64,000 nucleotides of DNA from Vibrio sp. Of7-15 (GCF_022347565.1 NZ_JAKRGH010000009.1:62001-126000); one strand, 5' to 3'; shown: positions 47,914 through 58,751, counted from the first letter of the stretch. Numbers and translations are program-made. Notes: generated by a model from the letters alone, not told the origin.

Positions 47914-49344
47914 TTAATCCTTTTTGCTTTGATCCCAGATACCTTCTTCAAGCTGGGCATGCAGCTCTGGGTACTCTTTACTATCAAACGTCGGCACCTT
48001 ACCAGCAGATAACTGCTTGTTATAATCTTTCGCCAGCTTAATCACCGTACCTGACAGTAAGATAATGGCAATTAAGTTCACTATCGCCATGAGTCCCATG
48101 GAGACGTCGGCCATTGCCCATACTGTAGGTAACGTCGATAACGCACCAAACATCACCATACCAAGAACAATCACACGGAACACATTCAGACCCGCTTTGT
48201 GATTATGCTCTAGGAAAATCAGGTTTGTTTCCGCATAAGAGTAGTTAGCAATAATAGATGTAAATGCGAAGAAGAAGATCGCAATCGCAACAAAAATACC
48301 GCCCCAATCACCCACCTGTGCGGTAAGAGCACGCTGAGTTAACTCAATACCCGTTACTTCACTGTGTGGTACATACTCGCCAGACATTAGGATGATCGCT
48401 ACGGTTGCAGAACAAATTACAACGGTATCCATGAAAACACCCAGCATCTGTACATACCCCTGAGAAGCAGGGTGCGGCGGGTAAGGAGTCGCAGATGCCG
48501 CAGCATTCGGAGCAGAACCCATACCAGCTTCGTTTGAGAACAAACCACGCTTAATACCGTTAATCATTGCCTGTGCGATCGCATAACCTAAACCACCTGC
48601 GGCAGCTTCTTGAAGACCAAACGCACTACGAAGGATCAGCATTAACACATCTGGTAATTGCTCAATGTTTGCCAGCATGATGTAAATAGCAACACCAAGG
48701 TAAGCCAAAGCCATGACAGGTACAATTAGCTCTGCGGTACGTGCAATCGTACGCAAACCACCGAAGATAATCACAGCAGAGATGATTACTAAGGCAATAC
48801 CAACGTACAAAGGATCAAAACCGAATGCCACGTGCATTGCTTGAGTAATGGAGTTTGCTTGAACAGCATTAAACACCAAACCGAAAGCGATGATCAGGAA
48901 AACAGAGAACAACACGCCCATCCAGCGCATGCCCAACCCTTTTTCCATGTAGTACGCCGGGCCACCACGGTAGTTACCATCTTCATCGCGTGTTTTGTAT
49001 AGCTGTGCCAATGTGCTTTCTGCAAACGCAGTCGCCATACCTAGCATGGCAATGAGCCACATCCAGAAAATAGCACCAGGGCCACCAACGGTTAACGCCA
49101 CGGCCACACCAGCCATATTACCTGTGCCTACACGTGCTGCTAAGCTGGTGCAAAGTGCTTGGAAAGATGAAATACCAGCTTTGTCGTGTTTACGGCTATT
49201 CTTTAATACTTTGAACATATGGCCAAAGTGGCGGAATTGGATAAACCCAAGACGAATCGTAAAGTAAATACCAACACCGACTAGAAGATAAACCAGAACC
49301 GAACCCCATAATAGGTCGTTCAGGAAATTAATAAGACTTGTCAC
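47914..49344 (-). CDS. Alanine/glycine:cation symporter (AGCS family)
   Basis: The 476-aa inner-membrane protein takes up alanine or glycine with Na+ or H+. It shows the AGCS signatures FQALCTSLAARVGTGNMAGVA near residue 75 and GIKRGLFSNEAGMGSAPNAAA near 285. I prefer the GTG at 49344 (AGAGG 5 nt upstream), giving MTSLINFLNDLLWGSVLVYLL, which aligns with E. coli YaaJ; an ATG at 49374 in frame is the alternative. A leader of about 200 nt with several palindromes precedes it. It is monocistronic. Confidence 0.92.
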   Translation of the reverse strand: MTSLINFLNDLLWGSVLVYLLVGVGIYFTIRLGFIQFRHFGHMFKVLKNSRKHDKAGISSFQALCTSLAARVGTGNMAGVAVALTVGGPGAIFWMWLIAMLGMATAFAESTLAQLYKTRDEDGNYRGGPAYYMEKGLGMRWMGVLFSVFLIIAFGLVFNAVQANSITQAMHVAFGFDPLYVGIALVIISAVIIFGGLRTIARTAELIVPVMALAYLGVAIYIMLANIEQLPDVLMLILRSAFGLQEAAAGGLGYAIAQAMINGIKRGLFSNEAGMGSAPNAAASATPYPPHPASQGYVQMLGVFMDTVVICSATVAIILMSGEYVPHSEVTGIELTQRALTAQVGDWGGIFVAIAIFFFAFTSIIANYSYAETNLIFLEHNHKAGLNVFRVIVLGMVMFGALSTLPTVWAMADVSMGLMAIVNLIAIILLSGTVIKLAKDYNKQLSAGKVPTFDSKEYPELHAQLEEGIWDQSKKD

Positions 49345-49377
49345 GCTTACCTCTCGTAGAGTTCCTAATGACATTAC

Positions 49378-49545
49378 GTACTTCAGGAGCTAACTTACTG
49401 CTCTAAAGTACTCCTTTAATTCTAATTGTAACTACTATAGTAGTCGCCATGCATGGTAACGCTTAATTGTTACTCTGTGCATATAACGAATAAGTTCAAT
49501 TAGACCGACTGAATTGTTAACTGCCTTGTCGGAAGAAGTGGCAAC
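49378..49545 (-). promoter_or_regulatory. Structured 5' leader of the AGCS symporter gene
   Basis: On the minus strand a promoter-like TTGATT-N17-CATTAT would start RNA near 49545. The leader then holds, in order, CCGAC/GTCGG, GTAAC/GTTAC, the palindromes CCATGCATGG (49447-49456) and ACTACTATAGTAGT (49431-49444). Just past an AAGGAG it has a hairpin, GTACTT..GAGC/GCTC..AAGTAC (49411-49378). It does not match the glycine riboswitch core. Confidence 0.4.
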
Positions 49546-50090
49546 GGGGCAGGATAATGCAAACATAATGAATAAAAATCAATATGAATCAAAACTCACT
49601 TGGTTGTTACTTTATCCTGTAAATCGAAAAAACAACCTCAAACAACAAACAAAATGACAACCTAAAACAAACAAAACAACCAAATAAGAAAACAATAACA
49701 ACAAAAATAAAACAGTATAAAAATACACAGTTCAAAAAATACAAAAAGCGATATCTTTTACCGAGTATCAAGCCTTTCCCCCCTTTTCAAGCAAGAGGCA
49801 TTATGCAAAAAATAACACCTTGTTCGGTTAAATTTTAATCATATCAATGACTGTTCACTGATTATGTTGAAAAACACAATTTCGTAACAAAATTAATTTT
49901 CATGTAATACTTATTTTCCGACTTCAGATGCTCAATAAGTGTCCATTTTTCAAAATTACTGTGATTTGCGTGATCATGAACTCATAAAACTTTCATGCAA
50001 AAGCAACAAATGCGAAACACTTCAATTTTATTATTCCCCAGTCTGTGGTACTTAATAACTGAACATTCTTCTATATTAAAGAGGTGGCTT
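49546..50090. other. Long AT-rich intergenic region with a T-poor A-rich tract
   Basis: From about 49620 to 49750 the plus strand is nearly T-free and built of AAC/AAA-type words. Near 49960 TGTGATTTGCGTGATCA resembles a CRP site, and could act on the DUF3545 gene. No gene is seen. Confidence 0.4.
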
Positions 50091-50273
50091 ATGGATGGCT
50101 TCACACTTGATGATATTTTGGCATCGGACCCTGCACCAAAAGCGAGTAGAGGCAAGCAACAAAAGCGTAAATGGCGTGAAATTGAAGCGTTAAAAGAGCG
50201 CAAACGCCTACAAAAGGAATTGATGGATATTGATGTTTTTTCCGATTATTCACTAGAAGATATCGATCTATAA
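50091..50273 (+). CDS. DUF3545 family small protein
   Basis: The 60-aa protein begins MDGFTLDDILASDPAPKASRGKQQKRKWREIEALKERKRL-like, with a basic helical centre and an acidic end (DYSLEDIDL). It matches the DUF3545 family, which is small, conserved in Vibrionaceae and relatives and of unknown function. I use the ATG at 50091, with AGAGGTGG upstream, rather than an earlier frame-open start at 49995. A strong terminator follows directly. Confidence 0.85.
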   Translation: MDGFTLDDILASDPAPKASRGKQQKRKWREIEALKERKRLQKELMDIDVFSDYSLEDIDL

Positions 50274-50275
50274 AT

Positions 50276-50302
50276 AAAGAAGGCGCCACGTGCGCCTTCT
50301 TT
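50276..50302. terminator. Terminator after the DUF3545 gene, bidirectional
   Basis: AAAGAAGGCGC/GCGCCTTCTTT with loop CACGT. It also serves the convergent hemerythrin gene. Confidence 0.85.
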
Positions 50303-50347
50303 AGTTCCGATATTTTTCCTTCTATATAGAAGCAGTGCTTAATCGTA

Positions 50348-50896
50348 TTATACCGCTTCTTTTTCGGCGACATTTAGCCGTGCAGCTAAGTGGCGGTATT
50401 TACCTGCCACTACCTCTCCAAAAATAGGATCACTCTGCTCACACCACTGCGCCTCTAAATATTGCCAATCTTTCTCGTTTAAGTTCTTTTGCAGCAAAGG
50501 AAGGATCTGCTGGTTTTCCAACTCTAAATGCCCTTTTACACGCTCAATAAACGCCTCTAACTTAACAATAAAAAGGTGCTGGGGAATAACCGCATCATTT
50601 AAGATCATCTCCACTACCTCTGAAAAACCCGCCGTCACTTTTGCTAAAGAATGATGCTCTTCAACTAAGTTTTCAATCGCTGACACATCATTAAAGTGGT
50701 CAACGTAATATTGGTAGATTAAATCTTCTTTGGGGTGATGATTCTGCTCAGAAAATTCCTGTAAGTAGTCCACCACTTCTTTCACAATGGTGTAATTGAT
50801 GGGCTTCTCATCTTGCAGCAACTGAAGTTTTTGCTCCAATACGGCAATGAGCCGATTCATGTAGCCATGCTCACGATGAATGCTTTCTAACAACAT
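50348..50896 (-). CDS. Hemerythrin-domain protein
   Basis: The 182-aa all-helical protein carries the hemerythrin HHE pattern of iron ligands: REHGYMN near residue 10, EQNHHPKEDLI near 55, VEEHHSLAK near 80 and GHLELENQQILPLL near 125. Such proteins bind a di-iron centre and sense or bind O2, NO or iron. There is no signal peptide, so it is cytoplasmic. The partner and ligand cannot be told; the presence of FNR- and ArcA-related genes nearby is only suggestive. Confidence 0.88.
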   Translation of the reverse strand: MLLESIHREHGYMNRLIAVLEQKLQLLQDEKPINYTIVKEVVDYLQEFSEQNHHPKEDLIYQYYVDHFNDVSAIENLVEEHHSLAKVTAGFSEVVEMILNDAVIPQHLFIVKLEAFIERVKGHLELENQQILPLLQKNLNEKDWQYLEAQWCEQSDPIFGEVVAGKYRHLAARLNVAEKEAV

Positions 50897-50981
50897 ACTT
50901 CCTCCTAAAGATGTTTCTCTCTACTCAAAAGTCTAATTGCTGTTTAAAAATTCACCTTGAGCTTGTCTACAAAACACCCAA

Positions 50982-51662
50982 TTAAGCGTCTAAATCTGGC
51001 TGCCAATTGATCTGGGACAAACCTTGCTGGGCTAAATACTCATTTGTTTTCGAAAAATGCTGACAACCGAAGAAACCACGGCGTGCAGACAGGGGAGAAG
51101 GATGAGGCGAAGTCAGAACATAATGACGATCTCTGTCTATCATTTTGCCTTTCTTCTGCGCATGGGCGCCCCATAATAGAAAAACGACACCTTGAGTCTG
51201 TTCGTTCAAGACATGAATAATCTGATCCGTAAAGGTTTCCCAGCCCGATTTAGCATGAGAGTGGGCTTGACCTTGCTCTACCGTCAATACCGTATTCAGC
51301 AATAACACCCCTTGATCGGCCCAGCTTTTCAAATAACCATGCTTAGGAATTTCAAAGCCTTCAATATCCTGAGCTAACTCTTTATACATATTCACAAGAG
51401 AAGGAGGCACTTTAATATCAGGCAAAACAGAAAAACATAAGCCATGAGCCTGATTTGGACCGTGGTAAGGATCTTGGCCTAAAATCACCACTTTTACCTC
51501 TGCAAGAGGAGTGAAATCAAAGGCATTAAAAACATCTTCTTGAGGGGGAAAAACTGTTTTACCGGCTTCTCTTTCTGACTGGACGAAAGCTAACGTATTT
51601 GCAAAATATTCTTTTTCTTGTTCTGCTTGAATAACATCTTGCCAAGTTAGGGAAGTGTGCAT
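50982..51662 (-). CDS. ung: Uracil-DNA glycosylase
   Basis: Ung excises uracil from DNA. The 226-aa family 1 enzyme has the catalytic motif [22 protein letters not shown] near residue 62 (catalytic Asp) and the leucine-loop motif [17 protein letters not shown] near 187 (catalytic His). It is transcribed toward the hemerythrin gene with 85 bp between. nfo, another base-excision gene, lies upstream in the same direction. Confidence 0.98.
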   Translation of the reverse strand: MHTSLTWQDVIQAEQEKEYFANTLAFVQSEREAGKTVFPPQEDVFNAFDFTPLAEVKVVILGQDPYHGPNQAHGLCFSVLPDIKVPPSLVNMYKELAQDIEGFEIPKHGYLKSWADQGVLLLNTVLTVEQGQAHSHAKSGWETFTDQIIHVLNEQTQGVVFLLWGAHAQKKGKMIDRDRHYVLTSPHPSPLSARRGFFGCQHFSKTNEYLAQQGLSQINWQPDLDA

Positions 51663-51763
51663 CAGGGCTCCTGAGTTGAGACTGTCTAGTTCTAGAATGT
51701 TCCTATGATCCCATTCTACTGTTATCTACAACCAACGTCAGGAGCGCAAGCTAAAAACTTTCA

Positions 51764-51868
51764 TTATCGTGTTTTAGGAGGAGTTTGTGGTGATCGCCAG
51801 TGCCCACGCCCCTGAACAAGGCGGTGAGGAATAGGAAAACCCATAGTAACTAATTGAGAATGATTCAT
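51764..51868 (-). CDS. Putative 34-residue small protein between nfo and ung
   Basis: ATG at 51868 follows AGAGGA at 6-nt spacing. The frame encodes 34 residues beginning MNHSQLVTMGFPIPHRLVQG and continuing with a basic, Trp- and Pro-containing tail (RGHWRSPQTPPKTR). There is no signal peptide or membrane segment. The good ribosome site and non-random composition (PIPHRLVQGRGHW) argue for a real gene. I do not recognise a family. Confidence 0.5.
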   Translation of the reverse strand: MNHSQLVTMGFPIPHRLVQGRGHWRSPQTPPKTR

Positions 51869-51946
51869 GATGTGTCCTCTTATTACTGTAAGTAAATGGA
51901 ACTAAACACCATGAAAAATTAATGCCACTTATTCTCCACCTAAATT

Positions 51947-52801
51947 TTAAATTGATTCCTCTAAAGAGAACTGCCGTAGTTTCTGAATTTCATCAGGCCA
52001 AATATTTTGGTTAATCGTTTCTAAAATCAAAGGAATACGATTAAATCGCTCATCTTTCATTATATATTCAAAACAACTCCATCCAATTTCTCCTTCACCT
52101 AAAGAATGATGGCGATCCACTCGCGCCCCTAATGTAACCTTTGAGTCATTAAGGTGCATTGCACGCAAATACTGCATTCCAACAATGTGCTCAAATTCTG
52201 AAAAAGTCTGTTCACAAGCCGCTGGTGAACTCAAATCATAACCTGCAGCAAAGGTATGACAGGTATCAATGCAAACCCCTACCCGACTTTTATCTTCAAC
52301 CGCTTCAATGATTTCAGCCAAATGCTCAAACTTCCAACCTAGGTTTGTCCCTTGCCCAGCTGTATTTTCAATCACTGCAACCACATCTGGTACTGCTTGA
52401 TGAGCTAAGTTGATGGACTCTGCAATTAAGGCCAAGCACTCTTGCTCCGAAATTTTCTTTAAGTGACTGCCTGGATGAAAATTCAATAACGTTAACCCTA
52501 ACTGCTGGCATCGTTCCATTTCATCAATAAAAGCGGCGCGTGATTTTTCCAGCTTCTCACTGTCGGGCGAGCCTAAGTTAATGAGGTAGGAATCATGTGG
52601 CAAAATCTGTTCTGCACTAAAGCCATACTTGGCACAATTTGCTTTAAAATCCAATATCACCTTGGGCTCTAGTGGTTTAGCTACCCATTGACGCTGATTT
52701 TTCGTGAACAACGCAAACGCATTGGCTCCAATTTCATGTGCTCGTGACGGTGATAAATCCACCCCACCAGCCGCTGACACATGAGCTCCTATGTATTTCA
52801 T
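51947..52801 (-). CDS. nfo: Endonuclease IV (AP endonuclease)
   Basis: Nfo cuts DNA at abasic sites in base excision repair. The 284-aa TIM-barrel protein has the AP endonuclease family 2 zinc-ligand motifs: [33 protein letters not shown] near residue 177, and [25 protein letters not shown] near 215, and ends near LILETINQN. It begins [13 protein letters not shown], as in homologues. Confidence 0.97.
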   Translation of the reverse strand: MKYIGAHVSAAGGVDLSPSRAHEIGANAFALFTKNQRQWVAKPLEPKVILDFKANCAKYGFSAEQILPHDSYLINLGSPDSEKLEKSRAAFIDEMERCQQLGLTLLNFHPGSHLKKISEQECLALIAESINLAHQAVPDVVAVIENTAGQGTNLGWKFEHLAEIIEAVEDKSRVGVCIDTCHTFAAGYDLSSPAACEQTFSEFEHIVGMQYLRAMHLNDSKVTLGARVDRHHSLGEGEIGWSCFEYIMKDERFNRIPLILETINQNIWPDEIQKLRQFSLEESI

Positions 52802-53051
52802 CTCTCAATTTACCTTCGCTACTACTTAAGTTGTACTTCAAACACATCTGCCCTACAAAAATAAGGCGAAAACCCGTGAATAAGCCTGTATCTTCATTCA
52901 TAACCACACCTAAAATGTAGTAATTAAATTACAAATGAAATCTTAATTATTTTAAAAAGGGGAAAAATCTAGGCTGATAATTCAATAATTAATCGTTTAT
53001 TGATGTAAAACAGATAATATCCATTTTTTAAAAAAGGTTTTTTGTTGTTAA

Positions 53052-53065
53052 TTGACGCAAATCAA
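53052..53065. promoter_or_regulatory. FNR-type site in the grcA promoter
   Basis: TTGACGCAAATCAA matches TTGAT-N4-ATCAA with one mismatch. TATAAT at 53089-53094 places the site centre about 41 bp before the expected start, the class II activator position. Confidence 0.65.
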
Positions 53066-53149
53066 TATTAGAATAGCACCCATGAGGTATATAATACACA
53101 GCTCAACAAAACATCGAAAATTAACCACAAAATGAACTAGGAGACAGTA

Positions 53150-53527
53150 ATGATCACAGGCATTCAAATTACTCAAGCAGCAAATGACGATCTTCTTAAC
53201 TCTATCTGGCTACTAGATAGCGAAAAAAATGAAGCTCGCTGTGTAGCTGCAGCGGCTGGTTTTGAAGCGGATCAAGTTGTACCCGCTAACGACCTAGGTG
53301 AAATTGAGTACCGTGAAGTTGGCATTGAGACAGCACCTCGCATTGAAGGTGGCCAACACCTAAACGTGAACGTTCTTAAGCGCGAAACTCTTGAAGATGC
53401 AGTTGCTCACCCAGAAAAATACCCACAACTAACAATTCGTGTTTCTGGTTACGCGGTACGCTTCAACTCGCTAACCACTGAGCAGCAACGCGATGTGATT
53501 GCTCGTACATTTACTGATTCTCTATAA
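53150..53527 (+). CDS. grcA: Autonomous glycyl radical cofactor
   Basis: GrcA (YfiD) replaces the damaged glycyl-radical domain of pyruvate formate-lyase after oxygen exposure. The 125-aa protein ends with the glycyl radical motif [33 protein letters not shown] precedes the ATG. The FNR-type site upstream fits known anaerobic induction. It is monocistronic, between divergent nfo and convergent thrC. Confidence 0.96.
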   Translation: MITGIQITQAANDDLLNSIWLLDSEKNEARCVAAAAGFEADQVVPANDLGEIEYREVGIETAPRIEGGQHLNVNVLKRETLEDAVAHPEKYPQLTIRVSGYAVRFNSLTTEQQRDVIARTFTDSL

Positions 53528-53544
53528 TCGTAAATGCAACATAC

Positions 53545-53575
53545 AAAAATGGCGCTGAAGTTCAACGCCATTTTT
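53545..53575 (+). terminator. Intrinsic terminator after grcA
   Basis: AAAAATGGCG/CGCCATTTTT with an inner TGAA/TTCA helix and T-run. Confidence 0.9.
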
Positions 53576-53593
53576 TGCTTTACATAGATAGTA

Positions 53594-53619
53594 ATAAAAA
53601 AGGAAGGCCAAAGCCTCCC
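53594..53619 (-). terminator. Terminator after thrC
   Basis: GGGAGGC/GCCTTCC (one G-U) followed by TTTTTTATTAC on the minus strand. It ends the thr operon. Confidence 0.75.
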
Positions 53620-53644
53620 TCTATCATTCACTTTACATAGTCAT

Positions 53645-54925
53645 TTACTGAACGCTACGTAACACCGCTTTGAGTGCATCAAAATCATTTTCAAGATCTT
53701 GAGACAACAACTCCATCGCACCATGCTTGGCCAAAGGTGCTGGTAGCTCAATCTCATTACCTAGAATGTCTTCCACGACTTCTTTAAATTTCGCAGGGTG
53801 GGCAGTACATAAGAACATACCCGTTTCGCCATCTTGCAGCTGCTCATTTAGAACGCGGTAGGCAATAGCACCATGAGGCTCACATAGGTAACCTTCATCA
53901 CTCATTTCTTTTAACGTTTCAGCACTTTGCTCATCAGTGACAGCACCTTTTCCTAACGTATCTAGCCCCCAACCTTTCAGCTGGCAAAGCTCTTCAATGC
54001 GAGGCCAATTATTTGGCTGACTAACGTCCATCGCATTAGAAATCGTTGGAATTGTGGTTTTCGGCTCCCATTTACCGCTTTCTAAGTAACGTGGCACCGT
54101 ATCATTCACGTTCGTTGCCGCAATGAAGCGCTTAATAGGTAAACCCAATGCTTTTGCCAATAAACCTGCCGTTAGGTTACCAAAGTTACCACTTGGTACA
54201 GAAACCACTAAATTTTCACGCTCTTCTTTACTAAGCTGGGAGGCAGCTTCAAAGTAATAACAGATCTGAGCCATTAATCGACTGATATTAATTGAATTAG
54301 CCGAGTTCAAACCGATCTCTTCACGAAGGGCCTGATCATCAAACGCTTGCTTAACTAACGCCTGACAGTCATCAAAATCACCGTTAATGGCAACCGTATG
54401 AATGTTCTTACCTAATGTACAAAATAACTTTTCTTGTAATGGGCTGATCTTGCCTTTCGGGTATAAGATCACCACATCAATATTGTCCATGCCATAGAAA
54501 GCGTGCGCAACAGCGGCTCCAGTATCACCCGATGTCGCGGTCAAAATAGTAATTTTCCCGCCATTCGATACCGCTGCTAAAGATTGCGCCATAAAACGGC
54601 CACCAAAATCTTTAAACGCTAAAGTTGGGCCATGGAAAAGTTCCAGCGCGTAAACACCTTCTTTTACTTTATTGATTGGAGCTGGGAACTGGAATGCGTT
54701 ATGAACTAGCTCATTCACTTTGTCTTCTGGCAGCTCATCACCAATTAGTGCCGATAAGATTTTCCCGCTGCGAGTGACAAAATCTTCTGTTAGAAGCCCA
54801 TCAATGTCATCTAGCTGTGGGATATCGGATGGAAAAAACAGACCTTGATTGCTACCTAACCCTTGACGAACGGCTTGGCCAAAAGAAACTTGCTCTTGAT
54901 TATCTTTTAAATTGTACAGCTTCAT
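53645..54925 (-). CDS. thrC: Threonine synthase
   Basis: ThrC converts O-phosphohomoserine to threonine with PLP. The 426-aa protein has the PLP lysine in [18 protein letters not shown] near residue 107 and the phosphate-binding loop [16 protein letters not shown] near 235. Length agrees with the short enterobacterial form. Its ATG overlaps the thrB stop by 4 bp (ATGA), implying translational coupling. It is the last gene of thrLABC. Confidence 0.97.
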   Translation of the reverse strand: MKLYNLKDNQEQVSFGQAVRQGLGSNQGLFFPSDIPQLDDIDGLLTEDFVTRSGKILSALIGDELPEDKVNELVHNAFQFPAPINKVKEGVYALELFHGPTLAFKDFGGRFMAQSLAAVSNGGKITILTATSGDTGAAVAHAFYGMDNIDVVILYPKGKISPLQEKLFCTLGKNIHTVAINGDFDDCQALVKQAFDDQALREEIGLNSANSINISRLMAQICYYFEAASQLSKEERENLVVSVPSGNFGNLTAGLLAKALGLPIKRFIAATNVNDTVPRYLESGKWEPKTTIPTISNAMDVSQPNNWPRIEELCQLKGWGLDTLGKGAVTDEQSAETLKEMSDEGYLCEPHGAIAYRVLNEQLQDGETGMFLCTAHPAKFKEVVEDILGNEIELPAPLAKHGAMELLSQDLENDFDALKAVLRSVQ

Positions 54926-55878
54926 AACTCACTTCCTGTAACTTGAGAGCCTTGCTTGTCCAAACGACAAACATGGACGAATCCTTCATCATTTTGTACG
55001 TAGTTGTCTTGTAACCAACGAGCTACACGCTCTGCTACGTCTTTGTCTTTACAAATACTAAATAAGGTTGGGCCAGAGCCTGAAATCCCCGTTGCCAGTG
55101 CCCCAGCCGATGCCGCATATTTGCGTGCATCGGAAAAACCGGGTAATAGCTGCTCACGGTAAGGTTCTGCAATCACGTCTTTGATCATTTTCGCTGCCAA
55201 TTCAGGCTGCTGTGAATAACAAGCGTGAATAAAACCACCTAAATGACGACCATGAGCAATAACATCTTGGCGTCGATATTGAGCAGGTAAAATTTCACGT
55301 GCCGCCGCTGTCGAAACAGTGATCCCCGGATACGCCATAACCCAATACCAGTCATCAAAACTCGGCACTTCTTGGCTAATAATGCCTAACTCTTCAACCA
55401 TAAGCTGAAGACCACCTAAATAGCAAGGTGCAACATTATCATAATGCACACCACCGGAGATCTGGCCTTCCATTTCTCCCATTAGCGCTAATAGTTCTGT
55501 TTCATTCAAAGGCAAGTCATGGAAGCGGTTTAGAGCATCGAGCGCTGCCACAATAGAGCACGCGCTAGAACCTAAACCAGAGCCAATAGGCATGTTTTTC
55601 TCAAGCGTCATGGCCACAGGCTTTAACTCGATGGACTTTTTCTCCAATTCACGTGCAAACACACGCCAGCAGTCATAAACAATATTTTCTTTTGGGTTGT
55701 CTGGCAGCTTTGCCACAAAACTGCCTGCTGTGGCCAAACTAAATGGTTCACTACCACTTTGAACTAATACACGATCCCCAAGACGCGTACCATCAACTGG
55801 TGATACAGCCGCTCCTAGAACATCAAAGCCAACACTGACATTGCCAATCGACGCTGGCGCATAAACTACAACACTCAT
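54922..55878 (-). CDS. thrB: Homoserine kinase
   Basis: ThrB phosphorylates homoserine. The 318-aa GHMP-kinase family protein has [22 protein letters not shown] at its start, the phosphate loop [22 protein letters not shown] near residue 92 and the C-terminal [12 protein letters not shown]. It begins 1 bp after the thrA stop and overlaps thrC. Confidence 0.97.
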   Translation of the reverse strand: MSVVVYAPASIGNVSVGFDVLGAAVSPVDGTRLGDRVLVQSGSEPFSLATAGSFVAKLPDNPKENIVYDCWRVFARELEKKSIELKPVAMTLEKNMPIGSGLGSSACSIVAALDALNRFHDLPLNETELLALMGEMEGQISGGVHYDNVAPCYLGGLQLMVEELGIISQEVPSFDDWYWVMAYPGITVSTAAAREILPAQYRRQDVIAHGRHLGGFIHACYSQQPELAAKMIKDVIAEPYREQLLPGFSDARKYAASAGALATGISGSGPTLFSICKDKDVAERVARWLQDNYVQNDEGFVHVCRLDKQGSQVTGSEL

Positions 55879-55879
55879 C

Positions 55880-58339
55880 TTATACCCCTAGCTTCCAGCC
55901 TAATGTACGCATTAAATCAGAGAACACACCCGCTGCCGTCACTTCCGTGCCCGCACCGTAACCACGTAATACAAGTGGAATTGGCTGATAATAGCGGCTG
56001 TAGAAAGCCAAGGCATTTTCACCATCTTTGATCTTAAACATTGGATCATTTTCATCAACTGCCGCAATTCTTACCTTGCATTTACCTTCTAAAATCTCCC
56101 CAACATAACGCAGTACTTTGCCTTCTTTTGCGGCTTCGGCTAATGACTCTTTAAAATAGGCGTCCGCTTCAGGAAGGCGCGCCATGAACTCATCAACTGA
56201 ACCAGAGTCATCAAAGCCTGGTGGCAGAGCTTGTTCAACTTCGACATCGTCAAGCTCTAAAGATAAACCAGCTTCACGAGCTAAAATCAGCAACTTACGA
56301 GCAACATCCATACCGGATAAATCGTCACGAGGATCTGGCTCAGTAAAACCATTATCTCGTGCAATAGTGGTCGCTTCACTTAGCGTCATGCCTTCATCTA
56401 ACTTACCAAAAATGTAAGACAGAGAGCCGGATAAAATACCGTTGAATTTCTCAAGCTCATCGCCCGCTGCGATCAAATTTTGTAAGTTCTCAATAACAGG
56501 CAGACCAGCCCCAACCGTAGTTTCATACATGAACTTACGACGAGTCGCTCGTGCAGAATCACGCAGCTGATGGTAGTAAGCCATGCTTGCTGTATTTGCT
56601 TTTTTATTCGGTGTGATCACGTGGAAACCAGCGGATAAGAAATCGGCATATTGCTCAGCAATACCTTGATCAGACGTACAATCAATGATCACTGGGTTAA
56701 TAATATGGTTACGCTGAACAAGGGCAATCAAGCGTGCCAAGCTAAACTCTTCCGTCGCACATCCCATGCGATCACGCCAGTTTTCTAATGGCAGGCCTGC
56801 ACTGTCGGTCAGTAGACCTCGACTGTTGGCTAAGCCACATACTCGGATCACAATGCCCTTTTCCGCCAATTTCGGTTGCTGACGCTGAATTTGATCCACC
56901 AGCTCACCACCAACACCACCAACACCCACTACAAATACATCAAGGAAATGCTTACTGTTAAACAGGTTTTCATGACAAGCTTTGATGGATTCAGAGATCT
57001 TATCTTCAGGGATCACCGCCGAAATTGCGCGCTCCGAAGACCCTTGCGCAATAGCGACAATATTGACGTTCACTTCTGTTAAAGAGGTAAAGAACTGAGA
57101 AGCCACACCACGGGACGTACGCATACCATCACCAACTAGCGTTACGATGGCAACGTCATCAATAAATTCTACGGGCTCTAGTAGGCCATCTTTTAGCTCA
57201 AGTTCAAACGCCTCACGCAAAATTTGCTCTGCTTGTGGCTTGTCTTCTGCTTCAATACAGAAACTAATGCTGTACTCAGAGGAAGATTGGGTAATAAGGA
57301 CAATTGAAATACCCGCAGTCGACATTGCGCCAAATACGCGAGCCGCCATGCCCACCATGCCTTTCATTCCCGGGCCAGACACGTTAACCATTGTCAGGTT
57401 ACTAAGAGTCGTAATACCTTTAATAGATAAGTTATCTTCGCCAGTATCATGACCAATTAACGTACCAGCACCTTGCGGGTTAAAGCTATTTTTGATCAAA
57501 CAAGGAATATGGAACTGGGCAATCGGTGCAATAGTTTTAGGGTGAAGAACGGAAGCACCAAAATAAGAAAGCTCCATCGCTTCTTGGTAGCTAAGTGATT
57601 TAAGAAGACGGGCATCGTCTACGATACGTGGATCACAGTTGTAGACACCATCCACATCCGTCCAAATTTCACAACACTCTGCGCGTAAACACGCTGCAAG
57701 CACAGCTGCCGAGTAATCTGAGCCGTTACGCCCTAGAGTCACTAACTCTCCTTGCTCATTACCAGCGGTGAAACCAGGCATGATGTTTACATGACCTTGC
57801 GGAAGTGGCTCATTTTTAAAATTCAGCGTAGAAACATCCACATCCACCATTGCTTCAAGGTGTTCGCCTTTAGCAAACAAGTACTTAACTGGATCAATCA
57901 AGCTTGCTGGTTGGCCTTTGGCTTCTAATACCGCTTTCATGGTGACAATGGAAATACGCTCACCCTTACTGATGATTTTTGCGTACACATTGTCCGGACA
58001 TAACCCGAGTAAGTTGATGCCATGAACATATTGGCGAAGTTGCGACAAAGAATCTTTTAATTTTAGCTCTAAGGCTGACTTGTTCACTTGAGGCAGCTCA
58101 GACACGATGCCATCAAATAACTGTTTAAAAACAGATTCCACTTCAGCAATCTGTAATTCTGCTTCCCCATTTTTCAGTGTGCTATCAATAACTGAAACTA
58201 ATTTATTGGTCACCTTTCCTGGTGCAGATAACACAACAGACACTTCTTGCTGACGTGCATTATTCGCAATGATGTCTGCCGCTCTTAAAAATCTATCTGC
58301 ATCCGCTAACGATGAACCACCAAATTTTAAAACTCGCAT
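55880..58339 (-). CDS. thrA: Bifunctional aspartokinase I / homoserine dehydrogenase I
   Basis: ThrA catalyses the first and third steps of threonine synthesis and is feedback-inhibited by threonine. The 819-aa protein has the aspartokinase motif [13 protein letters not shown], then [17 protein letters not shown], two ACT regulatory repeats (about 310-455), and a homoserine dehydrogenase domain with the Rossmann [17 protein letters not shown] near residue 465 and [18 protein letters not shown] use the ATG at 58339, preceded by GGGAGG, just past the attenuator; the frame stays open upstream through it. It is the first structural gene of thrABC. Confidence 0.97.
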   Translation of the reverse strand: MRVLKFGGSSLADADRFLRAADIIANNARQQEVSVVLSAPGKVTNKLVSVIDSTLKNGEAELQIAEVESVFKQLFDGIVSELPQVNKSALELKLKDSLSQLRQYVHGINLLGLCPDNVYAKIISKGERISIVTMKAVLEAKGQPASLIDPVKYLFAKGEHLEAMVDVDVSTLNFKNEPLPQGHVNIMPGFTAGNEQGELVTLGRNGSDYSAAVLAACLRAECCEIWTDVDGVYNCDPRIVDDARLLKSLSYQEAMELSYFGASVLHPKTIAPIAQFHIPCLIKNSFNPQGAGTLIGHDTGEDNLSIKGITTLSNLTMVNVSGPGMKGMVGMAARVFGAMSTAGISIVLITQSSSEYSISFCIEAEDKPQAEQILREAFELELKDGLLEPVEFIDDVAIVTLVGDGMRTSRGVASQFFTSLTEVNVNIVAIAQGSSERAISAVIPEDKISESIKACHENLFNSKHFLDVFVVGVGGVGGELVDQIQRQQPKLAEKGIVIRVCGLANSRGLLTDSAGLPLENWRDRMGCATEEFSLARLIALVQRNHIINPVIIDCTSDQGIAEQYADFLSAGFHVITPNKKANTASMAYYHQLRDSARATRRKFMYETTVGAGLPVIENLQNLIAAGDELEKFNGILSGSLSYIFGKLDEGMTLSEATTIARDNGFTEPDPRDDLSGMDVARKLLILAREAGLSLELDDVEVEQALPPGFDDSGSVDEFMARLPEADAYFKESLAEAAKEGKVLRYVGEILEGKCKVRIAAVDENDPMFKIKDGENALAFYSRYYQPIPLVLRGYGAGTEVTAAGVFSDLMRTLGWKLGV

Positions 58340-58362
58340 CCCTTCCTCCCAATGATAAACTC

Positions 58363-58400
58363 GCAAAAAAAAAGCCTGTCCCTTGTGGGGTACAGGCTTT
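58363..58400 (-). terminator. thr operon attenuator (intrinsic terminator)
   Basis: AAAGCCTGT/ACAGGCTTT (58400-58371) with an inner CCCCACAAGGG segment, followed by nine T on the minus strand. It lies between thrL and thrA and is the terminator that ribosome stalling in thrL should prevent. Confidence 0.9.
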
Positions 58401-58421
58401 TTTTCAAAATACTTTCTCGTA

Positions 58422-58475
58422 TCAGCCCACCCCAACACATTCCGTGCCGGTAATAATAATGGTTGTGGTGTTCAT
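58422..58475 (-). CDS. thrL: thr operon leader peptide
   Basis: A 17-residue [20 protein letters not shown], with five Thr and three Ile codons lies 22 nt before the attenuator hairpin and about 80 nt before thrA. Starved ribosomes would stall at the Thr/Ile run and favour the antiterminator, the standard thr attenuation mechanism. No strong ribosome site is obvious, but the sequence resembles known thrL peptides (Thr-Ile repeats). Confidence 0.93.
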   Translation of the reverse strand: MNTTTIIITGTECVGVG

Positions 58476-58751
58476 AGTGCTGATAGATGACATATGTGTT
58501 TTTTATTCGTTCGTTGTGTGCAATACCTAACCTTTAACCTATTTTATCTAATAGAGTCAATAAAAATTTATTTTTCACTTTTTAGTCCAGAGAACAAAAA
58601 ACCAAAACAAGCCATTGATTTTAAACAACTTAAACAAGCTTAATAAAAATATCATTGCTTATTTATTTTTGTAAAAAAATCACGAAACATTTATTTACAG
58701 GGGATTTAATGTACAGTAAATAAACATAAGATCATGAAGAAGGAGCTTCGG

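Noticed and set aside
49345-49560. Glycine riboswitch upstream of the alanine/glycine symporter
   Set aside because: The conserved aptamer core (GGAGAG/CUCUGG-type segments) is not present.
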